DNA of 64,000 nt, from the NCBI RefSeq assembly GCF_018687715.1, contig NC_056754.1, forward strand, positions 12,670,501 to 12,734,500. The letters run 5' to 3'. Position 1 is the stretch's first letter. Every line of letters begins with the position of its first letter. The translations under genes were made by a program, and so were the position numbers. Source of the DNA: Carya illinoinensis (lineage: Eukaryota > Streptophyta > Magnoliopsida > Fagales > Juglandaceae). The notes beneath the pieces are model-generated. The model ran no database searches and was not told the origin of the DNA. It saw only the letters and a program-made list of their open reading frames with translations. Positions 23,751 through 33,419 of the stretch are shown piece by piece.

Positions 23751-23784
23751 GTTTTTTTTTAAAGTAGAATCTGAGGCTCCTGAC

Positions 23785-24050
23785 ACATACCACTCAGTTC
23801 CCGACAAAACAATCGAAACTACAAATAGTAAAAACACTGACCTCGGGTACCTTTTCTGAAATAAATTGACCGGCCACTGCCCGAATGACATATAGGACAA
23901 AGTGGTCCCGCTCTATGTTCCACCAAGACGCCACCTCGTAGCCTTTCTTTTTTTTACCAGTTATGAACTTACATTTTCTCTCCTGCTGAAATTTTCTATT
24001 CAGTATATACCTGAACCAAACAACTTCCATTCCCATCACTCCTTCGGACC
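23785..24050 (-). other. Possible exon remnant, unidentified
   Basis: The minus-strand frame gives GYEVASWWNIERDHFVLYV followed by IRAVAGQFISEK, ending at a good splice-donor context (AAAAG|GTACCC) and preceded by an AG. Composition is more coding-like than its surroundings. I do not recognise the protein. It could be an exon of a decayed or distant gene, or chance. Confidence 0.3.
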
Positions 24051-24475
24051 TTCAGAATTTGTTTAACGCGTCAAGATAAATGAATTGTAATAATTTGACA
24101 TTAATTAATTAACTATTCTAAGTTACATATTTTTCTTAATTAATTTGACATAAATTTAGTTTTATATTTTGATATATTTTTAACTTTCTACATTTTTTCT
24201 TAAAAATATTGTAATAAGATATAGGCTTTTAGATTAAAAAAATATGCTTTTCTTTCCTTCCCATCGCTCCTTCGGACCTTCAGATGTTCTTTAACGCATC
24301 AAGATAAATGAATTGTAATAATTTGATAATAATTAATTATTCTAAGTTACATTTTTTTCTTAATCAACTTGGCATATATTTAGTTTTTTATTTTGATATA
24401 TTTTTATTTTTCTACATTTTTTCTTAAAAAGATTGTAATAAGATATAGGCTTTTAGATTAAAAACAAATGCTAAT
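24030..24475. repeat. Direct tandem duplication, 228-bp unit
   Basis: TTCCCATCACTCCTTCGG starts at 24030 and its counterpart TTCCCATCGCTCCTTCGG at 24258. Both units run through AAGATATAGGCTTTTAGATT with scattered substitutions. The first unit overlaps the right end of the possible exon remnant. Confidence 0.85.
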
Positions 24476-25408
24476 TTTTAGTTTGGTAAAATTTGAAAAA
24501 AGAAAAAAAGGGGGTCCATCCCAAACACAAATTCAGTTCTGGCCCATGTCATAACCAAGCTAACCCAGGCCAGATTTTGGCCATGGTTTGAAATTCGGGT
24601 TTCGGACTGGATATATCTAAGAGTGTCAAATCGTATTAATGGGTCGTGTTCATATCATGTCAAAGCATGCACATTACAGTTAATAGGTCAACACAAACAT
24701 GACCCTTTAAGAATTTTGTGTCAAAATTTTCAACATGAACATAACACTTTAAGATAACGGTCAATACAACACGACACAACCCGATATGACCTGTTAGCAA
24801 ATATAAATTAAATTGACACGACACGGCATAACACGACACAAGACAATATGACTCGATAACAAAAATAAATTAAATTAACAAGACACGACATGACACAACA
24901 CGATTCGTTTCAACCCATTTACATTAATGGATTGAACATACCCATTAGTGACCTATTTGACCTAATTGATAAACTAACAACAAGTCTAAAATTAAAATCC
25001 AATTAATAAATATACCAACATTAAAATCCTAATAATTATTCAGTACCAATTACCAAATATGATATATAAATATGATCCACATTCCACACATTGTAATAAT
25101 ATTAAAATTACATCCCAAATATAATAAACAAAACACACATTATAAACATATTAATGATACAATCCCAAATATAATAAAAACATGAATCTAAACAAATCAA
25201 CAATTTGAAGAATGAAATCGAACATCCTTTTTGCCCTTGTTGATCTCTAATTCCATTACATTTTCAGTTAACTAGTCCAATTTAATTTCTTGTGTTTCTA
25301 TTAAAAAAAGACGTCAGTAAAGTTTTATATCAAATAATATTATTTTATTAAAAAATTACAATCATTTATTCAATCAAAAAAAATATTACATTGTTCATTG
25401 ACATATAA

Positions 25409-27261
25409 CCAATCTCTTGTGCAAACTAATACTTCAACAATATCTTATTTTAGTGCACTCCTAAACTGATCAATGATACATCCACTAACACTAAAAGTAG
25501 ATTTAGAAGCAACTGTAGAAACTGGAACACTCAAAATGTCACAAGCCATACAAACAAGATCAGGATAACGAAATTCATTTCTTTCCAAAATAAAAGAATG
25601 TCAACTTTGTATTTCTATCTACCCTAGGTTCATCCAAGTAAAGATCCAATTGACTTTTATGCAAATGGGCACTAAGATCATCATGTCTAAATGAATCAAA
25701 TTCATGTACACAAAAAATAAATAAAAATGTTTCTTAATGATATGTTATATGAAACAACAATATAATATAAATCATTAAACAAAAAATATTATTTGATATT
25801 ACCTGAAATACTTGTTTATTAACTGAGGATTCATTTTCCACTCCACTAACATTGCTTTCAGAAGTCATGGTAGAACATGTGAAAATACTAGAAGAACTAT
25901 ATTCCAAGAAAAGAAATGTCATTTTGGTACGAACATTCATAAACTCATTAGAACAATCTCCATAACCCTTTATACAAGAAAAATCAACAAAATGAAACTT
26001 GTATCGAGCATCCAATATAACTGCTATAGCCAACAACACATTGAACTCAGACCAATATTTCTCAAACTTAGTAAGTATTTGACGAGACATTCTCTTCATG
26101 TAAGTCATCTTCACCCTCAAAGTGCCGCTTTAATGTAAAATAAATAAAAAACATTGCTGGAAAATAGAGATTGGTTGTAAGGTATTTCGTTACAGAAAAG
26201 TCACAAGTGGCTTCATAAAAAACACTCAATAAACCTTTAATTTTCTCTACTTTTTTCCACTCAGAATTTGGTGGACAGTGCTTAAAATTAGAATCAGTAA
26301 ACTCCAAATGGCTAAAGGCACAACGATAGAAAATAGCACTCTCAAGCATAAGATAAGTAGAATTTCATCTAATGGGGACATCCTGTCTCAACCCCTTTTT
26401 ACCATCCAAAGACATTTAATTTGTTGAATCCATAAATTTTACTATCCTTGTTTGTGATCCTTTCACATACTTGATCTCTCACGAACTTTTTGGATAACAT
26501 GATCAATCTCTTTTAACCCATCTTGTACTACCAAATTAAGAATATGAGTATAACAACGAAGATGAAAGAACTCACCATATAACCAATATGAGCTTTCTTA
26601 ATGTTCAATTGAGTTCTTAACAATTCTACTAAAACATCATTAGAAGAAGCATTGTCAAAAGTCAATGCAAAAATCTTGTGTTGAATTCCCCACTCACATA
26701 GCAAGTTATAAATTTTTTCAGACAAAGAGATGTTATTATGTGGTGGTGGCATGAAAGAAACGTTCAAAACCATTTTCTCTAAAACCCATTTCTTATTCAA
26801 AAAATGTGTTGTAAAACATATATAACCATTAGTGGTTATAGAAGTCCACAAGTCAGATGTCAAACTAATTCTATCAAGAGAATCATTTAAGAAACATTTG
26901 ATTCTTTCTTTTTCTCGATGATAAATCTTAACCAAATCAGCATTGACAGTATTCATAGAAATAATTTAAACATCTAGAGGCAAATATTGTAATAAAGATC
27001 TCACTCCCGAATATTCAACAAATCAAAAAGGCAATTCATGATTCACAATAGCGGCTACCAACAATTCTCTATATTCATTAGTATCAAATTTAAGATTACC
27101 TACTGAAATAGATCCGAATCCACTATTTTGTGCTAACAAACACTGACCAATATCTTGTGAATTTCTACTAAGGCATATGTCAATTTGACGCTTCATATTT
27201 CCAGTTTCATATTTGCTCGTAGCCATGTAAATAATTCCACACAACTTGCACCTAGTTCATG
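25409..27261 (-). pseudogene. hAT transposase, RICESLEEPER/BED type, N-terminus cut by an LTR
   Basis: The order on the minus strand follows plant hAT transposases. A BED-finger remnant (CKLCGIIYMATSKYETGNMKR near 27240) is followed by DRISLTSDLWTS (near 26870), the catalytic-region sequence FALTFDNASSND, RCYTHILNLVVQDGLKEID (near 26520), KKGLRQDVP, YLMLESAIFYR, FYEATCDFSV, YWSEFNVLLAIAVILDARYK (near 26040), and the C-terminal dimerisation segment RYPDLVCMACDILSVPVST (near 25560) ending CTRDW at 25409. Stops and frameshifts occur throughout. The beginning of the BED finger is lost where the LTR starts at 27262. Confidence 0.85.
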
Positions 27262-30213
27262 TGTGACGCCCCCAAATTCCGTTTGGGATCTGACGGACAT
27301 TTGAAGCGTCGAGACATGCAACACAAGGTTACCTGCCCCCATTCATGACATATAAGATGCAATATTCCTAACATGCATATAACAATATACAATATTCGCA
27401 GCGGATAAATTTTTTCTTTAGCAATACTATGCACCAAATTGAAAATATCTCAAATGCTTAAAACATACTTCATACATAAAAATCCATTGAACAACTAAGA
27501 TCACAACACTAGTCCAAAATGGTTATGATCCAAAAAGTAATAGAGATGCAACTCAATCGTACAAGTAGTAATTTACGTTAATTACTATATCAACATTTAT
27601 GTCGCACCGTCACTTAGTCAACTGTGTCTAGTTGATCAGCTCCTGATTCTCCTTCAGGTCCTGTAACAAGATCTACCATTCGGGGGGAATGGTAGTTGGG
27701 ACTACCAAAGTGAGATTTGATTACAAATCTCAGTAAGTTAACAAAAAACTTTCACACAAGCTAATGATGCATGGATGACAGTAAAAGCATAAATGCATAA
27801 TCAAATTCATAAGTAATTAAAGCATAACTTGGCGTACAACATAGCATAATTGACATAACTTAAATTGAAACATGAACTGAACTTGACTTGACATGAACTT
27901 GATCTGAAACTTGACTTAACATGAAAAATACATACTCCACAGTTGTTGTGGCCCCATGTATTCTACGTGTAAATACATACTCCACAGTTGTTGTGGCCCC
28001 ATGTATTCTACACAAACTTGACTTAACATGAAAAATACATACTCCACAGTTGTTGTGGCCCCATGTATTCTACGTGACACAATTGCTGTGTCTCACGTAG
28101 TGTATGCGTCACAATTGCTGTGACCCCATACATAAGTAATCAAGATGAAACGTGACTGGAATACGAAATGACTGAAGCCCTGACGTAACATAACGTGACT
28201 TGAATATAACTTGAAATACATGACCAACTTGAGATAGAAATATTTCGTAACATTGCATAACATATAATAAATAACATATTTAACATGACATATTTGCAAC
28301 AGTGAATATTACATGACTTGACTTACATGTAATAGATGGCATACTTAGCATGACGTACTTGTAAGGTACAGTAATACATGACAGAATATATTATGTAACA
28401 GATAAAAATTGATGACAGAATAAATTCTGTATAATAGACAATTACGTGATAACTTGGCATGGCATGACATATATGATAACATACATACATACACTGTAGT
28501 TCCTTTACTTAGCACACATACACAGTAGACTGCTAGTAAGTTAAAAGCTAACTTACCTCGATCTCCGCATTTCTTATTAAAACCTTAAGCGCGATCACGA
28601 GGAACTGTAATTAGTGATTCTAAAAGTTAGCACTAAATCACTAATAATTTGAAATATGGAAAAATACTAACTTAAAGAGTAAAATTTCTATTTTACTCTC
28701 TGCATGTAGGAAAATGACCGTTTTACCCATAACTTAAGGATTTTGCATACTAACTCCAAAAGTCACCAAAATTTACATGCCTCATATAAATTTTATCCTC
28801 AATTCAAATATCAATTTAGAAAAATTTAAAACTAATCACAACTATTAAAACTCCATAGGGCCGAAATTCTCATATGCTATTTCTATTGATTTTTGTTTCC
28901 AATTTATTTTGATCAACCTTTTGATCTATGACTTATAAATATGTGATCTTCAAACCAAACCATCACATGGTTTAAAAAGATGTCCTAAAACATATATAAG
29001 CTTCTAATTCAAGATCACATGGTTAAAAATTAACCAAAACATAAATTTAGCCAAGAACATCCACACTTTGGCTTATCTGAATATCTCTTTACATAAAATT
29101 TCATATCTTTGAAACTAACATCAAATATCTTCAAAATAATAATATAACATGTATATAAGATGCTTAGGATCCTCCAATAAAATTATCAAAGTCATCAGAA
29201 TAGGTTTAGACCACCAAAGAGTTAAACTTTCTCAAAACAGAAACTGTTTTTCCTCTTCCAGTTTCTAAGTTTCTAAATCTAAGAAAATCTTTCATCAAAA
29301 CCTTTAATCATGCAAAAAGCCTCAACCAATAGTCATATATACATGTTAACAATACTCCATAAAAATTTCGGATCAATATCTATCCATTAGCTTAGTCAAA
29401 AACTCCAAACTATAACATATTCTCCAGTTTATCTCCCAGAATGACCTTTCTATAGTTTACATAATATTTGACTGATCAAATGATCTTCAAATGGGGAAAA
29501 TAAGGTATCCATGTAAACGAGACTCAAAAAGGAACAACTTATATGAAAGAGACTTTATGATAAAACACTTACAAAAGCTTCGAAATGGGTGTACAAAAGA
29601 CCTCCTAAAAGCTATCCGAGAGAGAGTGTTTGATATTCTTTCAATGGAAAGTGTAAATGAAGATAATTTCATGGGGAGAGGTGGCTGGAGATACTTATGG
29701 ATGAGATATGGAAGAGATGAGGCTGGAGTTGAGAGTTGAGTGTAGTTTTCTCCTACCCAAAAAAAATCTATAAATGATTATCTTATAATATTCTATCCAA
29801 TAATATCTAAAAAAAAATCAACTTAAGATATTTTTATCTAATAATATCTATCAACTCAAAATATTTTTACCCAATAATATTCACGAAAATTACCTCAAGA
29901 TATTTCTTTTTATTCAATAATATCTACAGTTTTGAACAGACGTTTTGTTCGAAAATATGAAAAAATATTATTGCGCCATAAGACTTTAAATAATCCTCCG
30001 AGTCTAATGGCACAAACCATAATACATTTTGACACTTCTAACTATCTCCAATAATCAAAAATACACTTATGATACCATAGTAAATAATAACACTAACTAT
30101 ATAGTTAGATAAAAACCTATACGATTAATGGATTCGTGAAAACTTATGAGGTTTTCACGAGATTTCAAAAGTTAATAGAAATTTCAAAATTGAATTTCTA
30201 GCGGGCTGTTACA
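27262..30213 (-). mobile_element. Ty3/gypsy 3' LTR, 2952 bp
   Basis: It runs from TGTGACGCCCCC (27262) to GGGCTGTTACA (30213), so on the minus strand it is TGTAACAGCCC...GTCACA with TG/CA ends. It matches the solo LTR at 58934-61842 over its whole length. A polypurine tract (AGGAGGGGAGAT on the minus strand) abuts it at 30214-30225, which marks it as the 3' LTR of a minus-strand element. Its left end interrupts the hAT BED finger. No second LTR of this copy is seen, so the insertion was later truncated or rearranged. Confidence 0.85.
27926..28073. repeat. Three 41-bp repeats inside the LTR
   Basis: Units at 27926-27966, 27971-28011 and 28033-28073 share AAATACATACTCCACAG and end CCATGTATTCTAC. 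A diverged pair occurs in the solo LTR near 59632-59720. CACAGTTGTTGTGG within each unit is partly palindromic. Confidence 0.8.
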
Positions 30214-30544
30214 ATCTCCCCTCCTAAAAAAAAGATTTCGTCCTCGAAATCGAAATAAGTAAGAAATAACAAGTTAAGGAATATGTGTTGCTTACTAACC
30301 TGGTGTCTATCCCGTATATATTTGCCTTTGAGATTATGACATTCCTTAACTCTCTTATTTTAATCAACAATTATATTATACTTCTTTCCACAAGGTTGGC
30401 CAAGTTGTATCGACACACTCTCCAAACCTAAAATTTCAAGTAAATAATCTTCCGAAACTCTTCTTTAGAAAAACATAGGCGATATACTTTAAGTGTTCCT
30501 GTAAATACCAAAGTTAGTAGAGAATTCATTAAAATTAAGCCGTT

Positions 30545-30546
<2 letters not shown>
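30214..30546 (-). mobile_element. Gypsy interior remnant with polypurine tract
   Basis: Reading right to left, a frame encodes FDFEDEI just before the purine-rich tract AGGAGGGGAGAT that primes plus-strand synthesis next to the 3' LTR. No integrase or chromodomain can be recognised beyond this. Similar non-coding sequence resumes at about 31380-31860, suggesting a large-interior, possibly non-autonomous retroelement. Confidence 0.6.
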
Positions 30547-30547
<1 letters not shown>

Positions 30548-30608
<61 letters not shown>

Positions 30609-30618
30609 TTTTTTTTTT
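30548..30618. repeat. (CT)28 microsatellite followed by T14
   Basis: CT dinucleotides at 30548-30603, then a T run at 30605-30618, just upstream of the orphan gene's promoter region. Confidence 0.95.
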
Positions 30619-30675
30619 AAATCGGTGGCCCTCTGTTTTAGACCAGACAACTCTGATGCGCATGATTTTTATAGG

Positions 30676-30763
30676 TCTTCTGTAGTTGTCAGGCGCCGCA
30701 TAGCTACGACACTACTTTGTTCTTCTGTAATTGTCAGGCACCGCAGCTATGATACTACATTGT
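30676..30763 (+). promoter_or_regulatory. Tandem 45/43-bp repeat upstream of the orphan gene
   Basis: Units 30676-30720 and 30721-30763 are contiguous, differ by a few substitutions and a 2-bp gap, and contain GTTGTCAGGCGCCGC / ATTGTCAGGCACCGC. They end about 55 bp before the TATA box, a position typical of upstream activating repeats. Confidence 0.65.
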
Positions 30764-30782
30764 TCTTGTCTCTTGTAGAGAA

Positions 30783-30824
30783 ATGATTCACGAGAGATGA
30801 TTCGTCATAATTTTCTCTATAAAA
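30783..30824 (+). promoter_or_regulatory. Core promoter of the orphan gene
   Basis: The TATA box CTCTATAAAAG (TATAAAA at 30818-30824) lies about 100 bp before the ATG at 30926. Just upstream ATGATTC occurs twice (30783 and 30797), and CGTCA (TGACG on the other strand, an as-1 half site) is at 30803-30807. The leader to the ATG is C/T-rich. Confidence 0.55.
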
Positions 30825-30925
30825 GAATTATTCAGTTCATCTTCTTTCTCATCTCATCTTCTTCACTTTTCTGAAATTAGTCTGCATTCTTACTCTGCAA
30901 TCTCTTTCTGTTTACTCACTTTGCA

Positions 30926-31354
30926 ATGGCTCAGCAATCTTCTCATTACCAAAACATGAGGTATTCTGCACCTCGTTCACCAGTTGTTTATGCTTCTTCC
31001 GTAGGTGCTATAATGCAATCCAATAATGATCTGACTAATAAGTCAGATAATGAACTTATCTACGAGCTTGTGAGTCTCGGTACTCGATACTCATCAGCCA
31101 TTGTCGTATATTCTCAGCGACTGCAGTCTAGGACTGGTGGGGTTGACAAACTCCAGGAGAAAATTTCTATCCTTCAGAGGCTTCTTATGGAATCCAACAT
31201 GAAGATAGAAGCAGTAAAGCGAGAGAACAGAGATTTAAAATCTTTGCTTAACTCTTCTTTTCGAGTGGCTACTCCTTTAGATAGGAGAGGCATGCAGATT
31301 TTTGAAAAGCAAGAACGTTTAAAGATTGAGGCAAAGAGCCTCAAATTTCTGTAA
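30926..31354 (+). CDS. Orphan coiled-coil protein, 142 residues
   Basis: Single exon; ATG follows TTGCA and has no upstream ATG in the short leader after the TATA box. The N-terminal 40 residues are Ser/Tyr/Pro-rich and low in structure. Residues ~41-60 (DNELIYELVSLGTRYSSAIV) look helical. Residues ~72-107 (VDKLQEKISILQRLLMESNM and onward) have heptad spacing of L/I and form a likely coiled coil. The C-terminus is basic and helical (EKQERLKIEAKSLKFL). No catalytic motif, signal peptide or membrane segment is seen. I do not recognise the family. It lies on the plus strand, antisense to the surrounding gypsy debris. Codon use is normal and the frame has no lesion, unlike everything around it. 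Options are a recently inserted gene, an antisense retroelement ORF, or a captured viral-type ORF. None is proven. Confidence 0.6.
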   Translation: MAQQSSHYQNMRYSAPRSPVVYASSVGAIMQSNNDLTNKSDNELIYELVSLGTRYSSAIVVYSQRLQSRTGGVDKLQEKISILQRLLMESNMKIEAVKRENRDLKSLLNSSFRVATPLDRRGMQIFEKQERLKIEAKSLKFL

Positions 31355-31368
31355 TTTTGCTTTATGAT

Positions 31369-31374
31369 AATAAA
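31369..31374 (+). terminator. Poly(A) signal of the orphan gene
   Basis: AATAAA lies 15 bases after the stop codon within an A/T-rich stretch (ATAATAAAATAATA), a very short 3'UTR. Confidence 0.5.
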
Positions 31375-31379
31375 ATAAT

Positions 31380-32579
31380 ACTTCACAAATATTCATATTT
31401 GTGTTTCTATCTTCTGGTATATGTTTTATGTACTCCATTTTATTTCTTTCAGGGATTTTCATATATATGACATGATCCAATGACTCATATAAATATGCAT
31501 TTAATCATGCATATCCAAACTCTCAGTAATCTTCAAGTTAATAAAAACCTCAAGGAGTTCTACTGGTCTAGGACTAACTTACTTCTTTATAATCGCAACA
31601 ATCAGTCATCTTCCTAGGTGGTACTTCGATAACTGACCAGTTAATAACTTAAACTTGAGACTTTCTCTTTTATGATTGTCATAACTCTTTTATCCATCAT
31701 AAGTTATCAATTATTCTAACTCTAAATGATTTGTTCCTAATGTTCACATAAATTCTCAAGACCAAGATTTTACTCTCCATATAATAGTCTTCAAAAGAAG
31801 ATCGATCTATGTATCCATAAAGATAGTGCTTTGCCAGAAATTCAACCTCTAAATCATACTTCAACAACCACAATGGTGATAATCAATTGTTGAGCGATAA
31901 TTTGTTGAAATATGTCAACACTAAGCAAATTCAAAATTTTTTCAAGATAGTGACAAAGGAAATCAAGGCAGCATGGACTTCCACGTTCACACAAAAACAT
32001 CAAAAGCTCCCATCTATATAATAATAATAATAATATCGATGATGATGTTCTTAAGCAGTGTTTAGCTAATTTAGTCAATATAATTCAAGAACAAATAAAG
32101 CCTAACATATTTGTCTGTTAACCTAAGAAATGAATACATGCAAATTTAAGAAAAATGCTAGAAAACGGAAAAAATGTGAATCTCGGCTGGATTGACTTAC
32201 AGTGGGCAACAGGCAGGGACGACGGGCTGGATTGACTGGGTTGAAGAGGCTGCCACTGATGGTGAAGGAAGAGAGAAACGGTGCATGGGGAAGTATATAA
32301 AGGCTAAACGCAACCCTCAAATTTCAAATTTTCATGCTTACCACTAATCCCCAAATCTAGAACACGCCACATAACCTAAATCAATTAGCATATCAAACCA
32401 TTAAACTGTCAGTAATTTACAAAAACATGTTGGGGAAGAACAATCACAATAATTACAAATCTTTTAACAGAAATTGAGCTGGATAATTTCCCACAAAATA
32501 CGATGACGATCTTGATGCAGTGATGCTTATGCCTTTCTCTTTTGCGGTCGAATAATCGAAGAAACCCTAAGAAAAGGGC

Positions 32580-32580
<1 letters not shown>
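31380..32580. other. Retroelement or hAT debris without a gene
   Basis: AT-rich sequence resembling the gypsy interior up to about 31860, then probable hAT 5' sequence. TGATGGTGAAGGAAGAG occurs twice (near 32258 and 32657), a local repeat. No coding frame is supported. Confidence 0.35.

Positions 32581-32582
<2 letters not shown>

Positions 32583-32645
<63 letters not shown>
32583..32645. repeat. (AG)n microsatellite
   Basis: An uninterrupted AG tract of about 31 units, which creates long Ser-Leu and Arg-Glu pseudo-frames on the two strands. Confidence 0.95.
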
Positions 32646-32648
<3 letters not shown>

Positions 32649-33084
32649 TGATGCCGTCGCTGATGGTGAAGGAAGAGTGAAGCGGAGCACGGGGAGAGAA
32701 GCCACTGGTGAAGCAAGAGCGGTGCACGAGGAGAGAGAGAAGAATCTGAGAAGAAAAAAGGAGAAAAATTAAAATGAAACCTACTGAAATTCGAAAACTA
32801 GAAAGGAGGAAGGGGGTCAGCATACACTTGGGTTATTAGAGTTAAGGGTTTTTTTTTTTTTCTCCAGTTTTAGGTCTCAAGGGTAGAAAGGTAAATTTAT
32901 TTTTCTTAATGGGTCATAACTGGTTGACCCGTTAGTGACCAGTTAAGCAATCATGTTTTAACGGATCAATATGTTTTGATCCGAACATATTAAAACTAAA
33001 TCTTAACCTGTTTTTATGGTGTCGTGTTCGTTTTAGATTAACGGATCGTATCACATAATATCACCCTTAAATATACCTGGATGA

Positions 33085-33415
33085 ACAGGAAGTACTATAA
33101 AGTGAGGTGAGATGAAATACAAGAGAGTTTAGAGTAGGTTTGAATAGTGAGATGAAAATTTTTAGTTTAGATGAAAGTTGAAAATATTATTTTTTTTTAA
33201 ATTATTATTGTTCTCGAATTTAAAAAATTTGATAAAATTAAATTATTTATTATATTTTATGTAAAAATTTAAAAAATTTTGTGATGATAAAATAATATGA
33301 GAATTTTATATCTCTTCCTACTTACCAAAATGAGATGAGATGAAAATTAAATTGTCAATTTCACCGTACAAATAATTTGGTCTCATCTATATTTTATGGG
33401 TCAATCCAAATCGGG
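33085..33415. repeat. MITE-like repeat, family A
   Basis: It starts in GTGAGGTGAGATGAAATAC and ends near AAAATGAGATGAGATGAAAA, with the AT-rich interior shared with 22560-22765. It directly follows the putative hAT right end. Confidence 0.5.
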
Positions 33416-33419
33416 GCTA

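Larger units (their letters stand above)
24618..33069 (-). mobile_element. Decayed hAT element carrying nested insertions
   Basis: The left end is TAAGAGTGTCAAATCGTATT at 24618. The right end, read as reverse complement, is TAAGGGTGATATTATGTGAT ending at 33069. Both are followed inward by ACACGAC-rich subterminal sequence. The flanks GATATATC (24610-24617) and AATATACC (33070-33077) agree at 6 of 8 positions, consistent with an eroded 8-bp hAT duplication. A hAT transposase remnant lies inside on the minus strand. A gypsy 3' LTR with part of its interior has split it, and the orphan gene at 30926 is also inside. The pairing of the two ends is an inference. Confidence 0.55.

Noticed and set aside
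30926..31354. Identification of the orphan ORF as a pararetrovirus gene
   Set aside because: The promoter layout is suggestive, but the protein shows no motif that I can tie to any viral family, and no primer-binding site or polymerase sequence is nearby.
32409..32823. Ser-Leu-repeat and Arg-Glu-repeat frames
   Set aside because: These are produced by the AG microsatellite at 32583-32645, not by genes; the frames at 36224-36466 are rejected for the same reason.
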